Part shown: positions 1 through 8,130 of the stretch, one piece after another | Numbering within the stretch: position 1 is the stretch's first letter | How the letters are laid out: each line of letters begins with the position of its first letter | Source: Oscillospiraceae bacterium | GTDB taxonomy: Bacteria > Bacillota > Clostridia > Oscillospirales > CAG-272 | Length of the DNA: 64,000 nt | Reading direction: 5' to 3' | NCBI GenBank assembly: GCA_015064855.1 | Contig: SVRK01000003.1 | Location: 94,594-158,593, forward strand | The notes under the pieces: model-generated | The model's database searches: none | The model's input: the letters and a program-made list of their open reading frames with translations, nothing else | Told to the model about the DNA's origin: nothing | Made by a program: the position numbers and the translations under genes

Positions 1-605
1 AAGCCACCGATTTGAGGAATTACGTTTTCGGCAATTTGGTATTGGAACACTTCGTTTGTTACCTCTGTACCCTCTAAAAGAGCCTTTGTTTGTGCACGGA
101 GCTCAACAGGACCACCTGCACCTGCACCTGAGGTCGCTTGGTAAGTGGAAGCAACCATGCCCTTGATTTTTGAGAGCTTGTTGATTGCGTTTACGGCAAC
201 AAGTGTGATAATAGTGGAGCAGTTAGGGTTAGCAATGATACCCTTGTTCTTTTTAACGTCTTCTGCGTTAATTTCAGGAACAACAAGTGGAACGTCGTCA
301 CACATACGGAATGCGCTTGAGTTGTCAACAAATACAGCACCAGCCTTTACAATGTCAGGGGCAAGCTCCTTTGCAATAGCATTTGAAGCTGCGCCAAGAA
401 CAATATCAAGTCCCTCAAATGCGCCAACCTCGGCTAGCTTAACTTCAATTTCTTCACCCTTGAAGGAAATCTTTTTACCAACACTGCGCGCGCTTGCAAG
501 CAAACGGAGCTCGCCAATTGGAAAATTTCTCTCCTCAAGTATTTTCATCATTTCACGTCCTACGGCACCGGTTGCACCTAGGATACCAACATTATATGTC
601 TTCAT
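1..605 (-). CDS. asd: aspartate-semialdehyde dehydrogenase, C-terminally truncated by window edge
   Basis: Reverse complement from ATG at 605-603 reads MKTYNVGILGATGAVGREMMKILEERNFPIGELRLLASARS...NPNCSTI...ATYQATSGAG-like; typical Asd motifs; stop/start overlap with the upstream aspartokinase. Confidence 0.93.
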   Translation of the reverse strand, partial: MKTYNVGILGATGAVGREMMKILEERNFPIGELRLLASARSVGKKISFKGEEIEVKLAEVGAFEGLDIVLGAASNAIAKELAPDIVKAGAVFVDNSSAFRMCDDVPLVVPEINAEDVKKNKGIIANPNCSTIITLVAVNAINKLSKIKGMVASTYQATSGAGAGGPVELRAQTKALLEGTEVTNEVFQYQIAENVIPQIGG

Positions 606-1933
606 TATTCTTCTACCTCGCTTAAGTTGTATAGTACTTTAATAGTTTTCTTAAAGTTTCTGTCATTTACACCAATGATGATGTTTATTTCGTCAGCACC
701 TTGCTCAATCATCTTAATATTGATGTCGTTTTCACCAAGTGCTGTAAATATCTTTCCTGCAATACCAATGTTAGATTGAAGCTTTCTGCCAACAATAGCA
801 ATCAAGCTAATTTCATTGTCAATTTTAATTGAATCAGGTGCTAAAGCCTCGTTCAATGCACCAATAAGCTCGTGCATACAGTTTTCAATGTGTGAAGATG
901 CAATAACGACAGAGAAGCTGTCGATACTGCTTGGAATGTGTTCAATAGGAATTTCAAAGCGTTCAAACACCTCAAGCGCACGTCTTACGTAGCCTATTTC
1001 GTCATTCATTCTGTTTTTAGCAATTGTAATAATAGAGAAGTTCTTTTTACCGGAAATACCAGTGATAAAGTGCGAGGATTTGTTTTCCTCGTCCTCGTCA
1101 AAGCTTTCCATAATAAGAGTTCCGCGTGCGTCCATATCGTTTGTGTTCTTGATGTACAAAGGAATGTTCTTCTGTCTTACAGGGAAAACAGTTTCCTCGT
1201 GGAGAACGTCCGCACCCATGTATGAAAGCTCACGAAGCTCTGCAAACGTAACGTTTTCAATAGGTCTTGGATTGTCAACAATTCTTGGGTCGGCAGTCAT
1301 AATTCCGGACACGTCTGTCCAGTTTTCATACATATCAGCATTGATAGCAGCCGCCGCAATAGCACCTGTAATATCAGAACCACCACGAGAGAATGTCTTA
1401 ATATTTCCGTCAGGAGTTGCACCGTAGAAGCCCGGAAGAACAACTCTTGGGTTATTTTCAACGATTTCGGAAAGATTTTTGTAAGAACGCTCAAAATCAA
1501 CCTTGCCGTTGAAACCAAATACGAGCCAGCTTGCACTGTCAACGAATGTATATCCAAGATATTCAGCCATAAGTCTTGCGTTTAGATACTCACCGCGAGA
1601 TACGATGTAGTCAACGCTTGATTTTTTATTAAGACCCGATGCGATTTTATCAAATTCATATTCAAGGTCTTGCTTAAGTCCGCAACCCTTGTGGATTTCA
1701 CGGTATCTTTCCTTGATTTTTTCAAACATATCATCAACGCCGATGCTATATTTGATGTGCGCGTGACAAACATAGAGTAAGTCAGTAACCTTGATGTCCT
1801 CCTTAAATCTCTTACCCGGAGCTGAAACAACTACAACAGTACGAGATTTGTCTGCCTCAACAATTTTTTTAACCTTTGCAAAAGCTTCAGCGGATGCAAG
1901 AGATGAACCGCCAAACTTAACTACCTTTAACAT
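605..1933 (-). CDS. aspartate kinase with C-terminal ACT domains
   Basis: MLKVVKFGGSSLASAEAF..., FSRGGSDITGAIAAAA, C-terminal ACT-like region. Confidence 0.93.
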   Translation of the reverse strand: MLKVVKFGGSSLASAEAFAKVKKIVEADKSRTVVVVSAPGKRFKEDIKVTDLLYVCHAHIKYSIGVDDMFEKIKERYREIHKGCGLKQDLEYEFDKIASGLNKKSSVDYIVSRGEYLNARLMAEYLGYTFVDSASWLVFGFNGKVDFERSYKNLSEIVENNPRVVLPGFYGATPDGNIKTFSRGGSDITGAIAAAAINADMYENWTDVSGIMTADPRIVDNPRPIENVTFAELRELSYMGADVLHEETVFPVRQKNIPLYIKNTNDMDARGTLIMESFDEDEENKSSHFITGISGKKNFSIITIAKNRMNDEIGYVRRALEVFERFEIPIEHIPSSIDSFSVVIASSHIENCMHELIGALNEALAPDSIKIDNEISLIAIVGRKLQSNIGIAGKIFTALGENDINIKMIEQGADEINIIIGVNDRNFKKTIKVLYNLSEVEE

Positions 1934-1936
1934 AAC

Positions 1937-3079
1937 TTATTCCTCAAAACCCGCAAAGAATGCAAGCGGATCACTTTCTAAAATAGATTTTGCAAGCAAG
2001 TGAATTTCACTTACCTTCATTTTATTAGTAATAATATAATAGGAAGAACCGATTTGCTCATATGAAGCATATTCGCTTGGTAAGAAGTTAGCTCTAATAT
2101 AATATTTTCTTTCACAGTTTGCGTTATTTACGTCATATACCTTGCCATATACGTGTGTATGGCGTTCACCGTTAACCACGTCAATAACGTCGGAGGCAAG
2201 TGCGTGTCCTGTTGGATATTTACCTGCGCCCTGTCCGTAGAAGGAAAGACGTCCAACACTCTCGCCAAACAAGGTGATAATATTAAAATTCTTATTTACG
2301 TTTGCTTCAAGTGATGTGGTTGGCAAAATAACAGGCTCAACGAATGTTGAAATGGTTGAGTCGTCGTTTTTAATGCCGAAGCCCATATATCTAACGGTTT
2401 TTCCAAACTTATCTTTAATATAGTCTATGTCGTTTTTGGTGATGTTGCGAAGAGAGAAGATGTCAACATCCTTTTCAGCAACTGTTGTTTTGAATGCAAT
2501 AGAAGATGAAATAGCTGTCTTTCTTGCAACGTCAAGTCCGTCAATATCGGCGCTTGGGTTAGCCTCGGCATAGCCAAGAGCTTGAGCTTCCGCTAAAACC
2601 TCACTAAAATCGCGACCGTCTGTAATCATAGCGTCTAAAATAAAATTAGTAGTACCATTCATAATACCCATAATTTTATTTATAGTGTCACCGTTTGTCG
2701 TGCGGTTAAGGTTGTAAAGCCAAGGGATTCCACCGCCAACGGCTGATGTGAAGTTTACAGTGACTCCGTTTTCCTTTGCTAAAGCGTGAAGCTCATCGTA
2801 ATATTCACAAATTAAGTGCTTATTTGAGCTAACAACGTGCTTGCCAGCCTTCAAGGCTTTAACAACAAATGTATGTGCCGGCTCAAGTCCACCGATAGCC
2901 TCGGCAACTACACCGATTTCGTTATCATTTAAAATATCATCGTAGTTTGCGGTTAATGAGTCGCCTAGTTCCTTGTGCGGACGAATGTCGAGAACACGCT
3001 TGACATCGTAACCGCTTTTTTTAAGAATTTCGTAAGCTCCGGAGCCGACAACGCCGTAACCGAGAATTGCGATTTTCAT
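1937..3079 (-). CDS. hom: homoserine dehydrogenase (start likely MKIAILGYGVVGSG at 3079)
   Basis: N-terminal Rossmann GYGVVGSG, MNGTTNFILD, EANPSADIDGLDVARK motifs. Confidence 0.93.
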   Translation of the reverse strand: MKIAILGYGVVGSGAYEILKKSGYDVKRVLDIRPHKELGDSLTANYDDILNDNEIGVVAEAIGGLEPAHTFVVKALKAGKHVVSSNKHLICEYYDELHALAKENGVTVNFTSAVGGGIPWLYNLNRTTNGDTINKIMGIMNGTTNFILDAMITDGRDFSEVLAEAQALGYAEANPSADIDGLDVARKTAISSSIAFKTTVAEKDVDIFSLRNITKNDIDYIKDKFGKTVRYMGFGIKNDDSTISTFVEPVILPTTSLEANVNKNFNIITLFGESVGRLSFYGQGAGKYPTGHALASDVIDVVNGERHTHVYGKVYDVNNANCERKYYIRANFLPSEYASYEQIGSSYYIITNKMKVSEIHLLAKSILESDPLAFFAGFEE

Positions 3080-3139
3080 ATAAAATTTGTCCTTCCAAAT
3101 AAAAATTTTCAAAAAAATGTGTTTTTATTTCAAAAACAC

Positions 3140-3168
3140 TTGTATTTGCATGTGAAATAGTGTATCAT
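3140..3168 (+). promoter_or_regulatory. sigma-A-like promoter for thrC (TTGTAT-N17-TATCAT)
   Basis: Hexamers with 17 nt spacing about 35 nt upstream of the thrC start. Confidence 0.5.
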
Positions 3169-3202
3169 ATATAAAGAAAAAAATCAAGAGGTATTTTAAA
3201 AA

Positions 3203-4699
3203 ATGTTATACTTATCTACAAGAAATAATAAAATTTCAAAAAAACCATCAGAGGCGGTGCTTGAGGGCATTGCAAAAGACGGTGGACTTTATATGCCAAA
3301 GTCCTTTGATGACTGTGCTTTCCCTATGGAAAAGCTTGAAAAAATGTCAAACAAGGATATCTCCGCAACAGTAATTTCACTCCTCTTTGCAGGTGACCAA
3401 ATGTTGAAAAATGAAAACGGAGAATTTTGGGGAGCTTATGAGCTTGTTTCCAAGGCTTACGACGGCAAATTTGACAACGAGGATTTTGCTCCGCTTGAAA
3501 AGGTGAACGATGCTTACGTTATGGAGCTTTACCACGGACCAACCTGTGCTTTCAAGGACGTTGCGCTTCAATTACTTCCTCAGCTTATGTCAGCAGCTAA
3601 AAAATCAACAGGTATGAAGGATGAAATTGTCATCTTGACAGCAACAAGCGGTGACACAGGTAGTGCCGCACTTTCGGGCTTTTCAGGCGTTGACGGTGTT
3701 AAGATTATCGTTTTCTATCCAAGAAAGGGTATTAGCGCAGTGCAAGAAAGACAAATGGTATCGGTTGACGGAAAGAACACTTGCGTTTGCTCCGTTGGCG
3801 GTAACTTTGATGATGCACAAAGTGGTGTTAAAAATATTTTTGCAAATCTTACGCTTCCAAAGGGAGTTAAGCTATCAAGTGCTAACTCTATAAATATAGG
3901 TAGACTTGCTCCTCAAGTTGCATACTATTTCAAGGCATATCGCGATTTGCTTTTGAATGGTGAAATCAAAATGGGTGACAAGGTTAACTTTGTTGTTCCA
4001 ACAGGCAACTTCGGTGACATTTTAGCCGGATATTTTGCGAAGAAAATGGGACTTTCCGTTGGCAAGCTCGTTTGTGCATCAAACGCAAACAAGGTTTTGA
4101 CAGATTTCTTTGAAAATGGTGTATATAATAAAAATAGAAGCTTTTTCATAACAAACTCTCCATCAATGGATATACTTATTTCTTCCAATCTTGAAAGACT
4201 TTTATACCTCACCTGCGGTGATGAAAAATGTGCTGATTATATGGCGAAGCTCAAGGAAAACGGAGAATATAAGCTTGAAAAATCCGAGCTTGAAAAGATT
4301 AAGAGTGAGTTTGAAGCAGGCTTCACCAGTGAAGACGAAACTATAAAAACAATCAAGGACGTGTATGAAAAGCACGGATATTTGATGGATACACACACCG
4401 CAGTTGCGTGGAGTGTTTACGAAAAATGGGTAAAGGAAAGTGGCAATAGTGATAAAACGGTTGTTTTGTCTACAGCTTCTCCTTATAAGTTTTCAAACAG
4501 CGTTATGAATGCACTTGGAAAAGAATATGATAATGAGTTTGATGCACTAAACAAGTTAAACGCATATACAGGTGCAAAAATCCCTGGTTCACTTATCAAT
4601 ATTGAAAAGAAGGCAGTGTTCCATAATGCTACCGTTGAAAAGGACGAAATGCTTGATTTCGTTGATAAAATGGTAAACAAAAAGGTTTGGAACGACTGA
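3203..4699 (+). CDS. thrC: threonine synthase
   Basis: MLYLSTRNN..., YHGPTCAFKDVALQLLP, TATSGDTGSAAL PLP-enzyme motifs. Confidence 0.95.
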   Translation: MLYLSTRNNKISKKPSEAVLEGIAKDGGLYMPKSFDDCAFPMEKLEKMSNKDISATVISLLFAGDQMLKNENGEFWGAYELVSKAYDGKFDNEDFAPLEKVNDAYVMELYHGPTCAFKDVALQLLPQLMSAAKKSTGMKDEIVILTATSGDTGSAALSGFSGVDGVKIIVFYPRKGISAVQERQMVSVDGKNTCVCSVGGNFDDAQSGVKNIFANLTLPKGVKLSSANSINIGRLAPQVAYYFKAYRDLLLNGEIKMGDKVNFVVPTGNFGDILAGYFAKKMGLSVGKLVCASNANKVLTDFFENGVYNKNRSFFITNSPSMDILISSNLERLLYLTCGDEKCADYMAKLKENGEYKLEKSELEKIKSEFEAGFTSEDETIKTIKDVYEKHGYLMDTHTAVAWSVYEKWVKESGNSDKTVVLSTASPYKFSNSVMNALGKEYDNEFDALNKLNAYTGAKIPGSLINIEKKAVFHNATVEKDEMLDFVDKMVNKKVWND

Positions 4700-4719
4700 T
4701 TTAAATAAGAGGTGTTTAT

Positions 4720-5157
4720 ATGAAAAGTAAGTATTTGCTTGTAGACAAAGAAATGCTTCCCGAATGCTATTTAAAGGTAATGGATGCTAAGGAGCTAATA
4801 TTAAGTGGCAAAGCGAAGGATGTTAGCGAGGCATCCAAAATGGTAGGTATAGCAAGAAGCACTTATTACAAATATAAGGACTATGTTTTTGCGCCAAATG
4901 CAGACACAGAGTGCCGTAAAGCTGTAATTTCGTTCTCACTTTATCATAAATCAGGACTCCTTTCAGAGGTTTTAAACGTACTTTCGGGAACGGGAGCAAA
5001 CATCTTGACAATTACTCAAAATTTACCTGTTAATCAAAGAGCAAACGTCGTAATTTCGATGGACGTTTCGCACGTTTCGGGAGACATTTATGCGCTTCTT
5101 GATTTGATAGGAAAAATTGACGGGGTGACGTCAACCAAGCTACTCGCTATTGAATAA
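4720..5157 (+). CDS. ACT domain-containing protein (PheB/UPF0735-like)
   Basis: 145 aa, N-terminal HTH-like segment followed by ACT domain; located after thrC. Confidence 0.85.
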   Translation: MKSKYLLVDKEMLPECYLKVMDAKELILSGKAKDVSEASKMVGIARSTYYKYKDYVFAPNADTECRKAVISFSLYHKSGLLSEVLNVLSGTGANILTITQNLPVNQRANVVISMDVSHVSGDIYALLDLIGKIDGVTSTKLLAIE

Positions 5158-5180
5158 AAGTAAATCCCAAACAAAAGCAA

Positions 5181-5215
5181 AAAGGCATTGATTTTAGTCA
5201 GTGCCTTTCTTTTTT
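5181..5215 (+). terminator. rho-independent terminator
   Basis: AAAGGCATTGA/TCAGTGCCTTT stem followed by T-rich tract. Confidence 0.75.
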
Positions 5216-5266
5216 CTTAAATTGTAACATTGTATAAAAATATATGCAATATATACCTCTTTTTTG

Positions 5267-5295
5267 TTGACAATTAATATAAATAGTGTTACAAT
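5267..5295 (+). promoter_or_regulatory. sigma-A-like promoter (TTGACA-N17-TACAAT)
   Basis: Near-consensus hexamers with 17 nt spacing upstream of the lipoprotein gene at 5328. Confidence 0.7.
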
Positions 5296-5327
5296 ATATA
5301 ATGAAGAAAAATATTGGAGGAAATACA

Positions 5328-7646
5328 ATGAAAAACAAGATTTTAATTCTTTTGTCTTTGATTCTTTGTTTTACACTCGTGTTTGCATTGACATCATGTG
5401 GTGGCGGTGGTGAAACCGATACCGAAACAGAGACTGAGACAGAAACTGAAACTGAAACTGAAACAGAGACAGAAACTGAGACAGAAACTGAAACAGAGAC
5501 GGAAACTGAAACAGAAACTGAAACTGAGACAGAAACTGAAACAGAAACTGAAACTGAGACAGAAACTGAAACTGAGAGCGAAGTAGAGGAATGTGCACAC
5601 GCAGAAACAGAATGGCAAACCAAGAAGGAAAGCACATGTACTGAAAACGGAGAAGATGTTAAGGTTTGTAAAGCGTGCGGAGCTGAACTTGAAACAAGCG
5701 AAATTCTTGCTGACGGACACAAATGGTCTAACTGGAAGGAAACACAAAAGCTTACTTGTGAGCAAGATGGCATAAAGGAAAGAACCTGCTCGGCATGTAG
5801 TGAAAAGGAAACACAAACACAAACAACAGAAGGTCACAAATATGGTGAGTGGGAAACAACAACAGGCGTTACCTGTGAAACAGATGGTGAGCAAACCCAA
5901 ACCTGCTCCGTATGTGGCGGAACAAATACAAGACCACTTGTAGCTGTGGGTCACGCTTGGACTGAATGGGGTATAGGTTGGGATGACGAACCATACGTAC
6001 AAGAAGCTTCCTGTACTCAAAAGGGATATGTTGGCAGAGTATGCTATAATTGTGGTGGAGAAGAATTAGACGAAACTGCTATGCTCCCACACGAATACAC
6101 GGGATGGGTTGTTCCCGAAGGTGTTGACTGTACAGTAGGTGGTACAGTATCAAGAGGCTGTGAAAACTGTGATTTGAATGAAGAAAAGGTTGTTCCGGCA
6201 GGCGAGCACGTTAACGTAGTATATGAGGGTGCAAAGGAAGCCACAAAGGAAGAAGAGGGCTCAACAGGTGTTGAAAAATGCTTGGCTTGTGGCAAGACCT
6301 TGGCTAGCGCAAAGATAATTAAAATATCTAATGTAGCACTCAATGGCGAAGTAACAACAAATTCAGGCTTCTGGGCATTAAACGATAGATATGAATTAGT
6401 ACAAGCGGTTGACGGCAATCGTGAAACTGCTCTTTGCAGTGACCCAAGTTCTACTTCTATCGAAACAACCGTAGTATTTAAAAAGGCAAGCGCAGTATAT
6501 GAAATCGTTTTAGTAGTAAACGGTCAAGGTTCAACCTGCGAGGGTACCAAATTTGAAAACGTTAGTAACCAAGAATACACAATCTCCTTTATTCTTTACA
6601 ATGAAAACGGCGATGAGGTTTTCCGTTCAGAACGCTTTAATACTAAGGACAAGACTGAAATCGTAGTTCCTATCAGCTTGGAAGACGGTGAAACAGTAAA
6701 GAGCATGGATATTATTCGTTCAAAGCAAGCATATACAGCGGCTAACTATCTTTGGGAGGTGGAAGCATATGCAGTGGAATATCTCTCACCATGTGAGGCA
6801 ACAGGACATACTTGGGGCGCATGGGACATTAAAGACCCTGTTTGCTCACCTGACGCTTTGGTTGATGGACTTGAAACAAGAACATGCTCCGTTTGTGGAG
6901 AGGTTGAAGAAAATGTTTTGACAGCTGAACACGATTGGTCTGAATGGAATATGTCTGGCGTTCAATGTCAGGTTGGCGGAACAAAGACAAGAACATGTAA
7001 GTCTTGTGGCAAGGAAGAATCCGAGGAATTGACAACAGAAGCACACGTAGCACTTGAGGTGCAGGGCGCAAAAGAACCAACCTTTGAAGAGGAAGGCTCA
7101 ACAGGTACAACAGTTTGTACAGCATGCGGTGCGACAGTATTAGCGCCAAAGGTTATTTCCAAGCTTGTTAATGAAGCACTAACTGCAACACCATCTACAA
7201 ATTCGACAAACTGGCCAATAGTTGGTAATGGTAGCAACTGGGCACCAAACACTATCCCTAACATGAATGATGGTAAATTGGATACAGGCGCAAGTACTAA
7301 CGATTGGCATCAAGCAACTCTTGATTTCATTTTGACTTGGGACGAAGCAGTTGAAATTAACAAGATAGTATATGTATGTAATGGTACAGGCAACTTTGGT
7401 TATGATGGAAATTTCGAAAACACAAATTGGGCAGTTGATTATATAATTACAGTTTATGACGAGGATGATAACGTAATTACTACCGCAACAGGAAACACCA
7501 AGGACCAAACACAAATAGAGGTTGAAATTCCTGAGGACTCAGCAGCTGTTAAAAAGGTTGTTATAAATATCGACCATAAGCAAAACGGTATCAGAGGCGG
7601 TGTATTTGAAATTATGGCTATTTCTGGTGGCAAGGTTCAAGACTAA
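5328..7646 (+). CDS. surface lipoprotein with (Thr-Glu)n linker, repeated Cys-rich CxxC modules and discoidin-like segments
   Basis: ATG at 5328 after GGAGG; lipobox LTSC; long TETETE run; repeated TCSVCG/CKACG modules; two W/N-rich beta-type domains. Confidence 0.85.
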   Translation: MKNKILILLSLILCFTLVFALTSCGGGGETDTETETETETETETETETETETETETETETETETETETETETETETETETETESEVEECAHAETEWQTKKESTCTENGEDVKVCKACGAELETSEILADGHKWSNWKETQKLTCEQDGIKERTCSACSEKETQTQTTEGHKYGEWETTTGVTCETDGEQTQTCSVCGGTNTRPLVAVGHAWTEWGIGWDDEPYVQEASCTQKGYVGRVCYNCGGEELDETAMLPHEYTGWVVPEGVDCTVGGTVSRGCENCDLNEEKVVPAGEHVNVVYEGAKEATKEEEGSTGVEKCLACGKTLASAKIIKISNVALNGEVTTNSGFWALNDRYELVQAVDGNRETALCSDPSSTSIETTVVFKKASAVYEIVLVVNGQGSTCEGTKFENVSNQEYTISFILYNENGDEVFRSERFNTKDKTEIVVPISLEDGETVKSMDIIRSKQAYTAANYLWEVEAYAVEYLSPCEATGHTWGAWDIKDPVCSPDALVDGLETRTCSVCGEVEENVLTAEHDWSEWNMSGVQCQVGGTKTRTCKSCGKEESEELTTEAHVALEVQGAKEPTFEEEGSTGTTVCTACGATVLAPKVISKLVNEALTATPSTNSTNWPIVGNGSNWAPNTIPNMNDGKLDTGASTNDWHQATLDFILTWDEAVEINKIVYVCNGTGNFGYDGNFENTNWAVDYIITVYDEDDNVITTATGNTKDQTQIEVEIPEDSAAVKKVVINIDHKQNGIRGGVFEIMAISGGKVQD
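5416..5577 (+). repeat. in-frame hexanucleotide repeat (GARACN) encoding poly(Glu-Thr)
   Basis: Near-continuous gaaact/gaaaca/gagaca units inside the CDS. Confidence 0.95.
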
Positions 7647-7656
7647 TAAAAACATA

Positions 7657-7685
7657 AAAACGGACACACCTGTGTCCGTTTTTTC
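7657..7685 (+). terminator. rho-independent terminator
   Basis: CGGACACA-CC-TGTGTCCG followed by TTTTTT. Confidence 0.85.
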
Positions 7686-7687
7686 AC

Positions 7688-7737
7688 GCCTCCTTTGAAA
7701 AGGGAGGTGTCGTTTTATTTGAAACGACGGAGGGATT
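7688..7737 (+). repeat. palindromic repeat family 2, copy 1 (GCCTCC..GGGAGG + variable hairpin + GGAGGGATT)
   Basis: gcctcctttgaaaagggaggtgtcgttttatttgaaacgacggagggatt; same layout as copies at 28891 and 28977. Confidence 0.7.
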
Positions 7738-7816
7738 TTAAAAAAGGTCGCAAAAGCAACCTCTTTTATTGCAAAACGAAAACCACGCGACCATCGCGTG
7801 GTTTTCGTTATACAAA

Positions 7817-7920
7817 AAAAACAGGCAAAGTGCCTGTTTTCTACATTAAATTTTTTTATTATAGATAGAAACAAAACTTTATTTATCAGTGCTTTTTGTT
7901 TTGTGCCCTCATATGCTCAT
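7817..7920. repeat. truncated repeat copy, about 205 bp upstream of the full copy at 7930
   Basis: aaaacaggcaaagtgcctgttttctacatt...tttatttatcagtgctttttgtt...ctcatatgctcatcaca recurs at 8022-8129. Confidence 0.85.
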
Positions 7921-7929
7921 CACAGTGAT

Positions 7930-8102
7930 GTGCAGAGGTGGGTATAGAATACGCGAATGCGTAGTCGTCGGCGTACTTTGTACGGTAGAGTAGCAGTCGT
8001 GTATAAAAAAGCACATAAAAAGAAAACAGGCAAAGTGCCTGTTTTCTACATTGAAATTTTTATTAAAGACAAGAAATAAAGCTTTATTTATCAGTGCTTT
8101 TT
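7930..8102 (+). repeat. structured repeat family 1, copy A
   Basis: Stem atacgcga(7949-7956)/tcgtgtat(7997-8004), core CGTACTTTGTACG, outer stem aaaaagcac(8006-8014)/gtgcttttt(8094-8102), hairpin 8022-8046. Confidence 0.8.
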
Positions 8103-8130
8103 GTTCTATGACCTCATATGCTCATCACAA

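Noticed and set aside
938-1427. ORFs antisense to aspartokinase and other similar antisense ORFs throughout the track
   Set aside because: They overlap well-supported conserved genes on the opposite strand
5416-5577. Regular repeat considered as a CRISPR array
   Set aside because: The period is 6 nt, with no spacers, inside a coding frame, and no cas genes in the window
5198-6020. Long antisense ORFs over the TE repeat (SVSVSV..., FLFQFLSQF...)
   Set aside because: They are reading frames forced open by the hexanucleotide repeat on the opposite strand of a well-supported lipoprotein CDS
7930-8102. Family 1 interpreted as an ordinary rho-independent terminator only
   Set aside because: A simple terminator would not explain the conserved GTAC core, the paired outer stem and the fixed spacing shared by six copies
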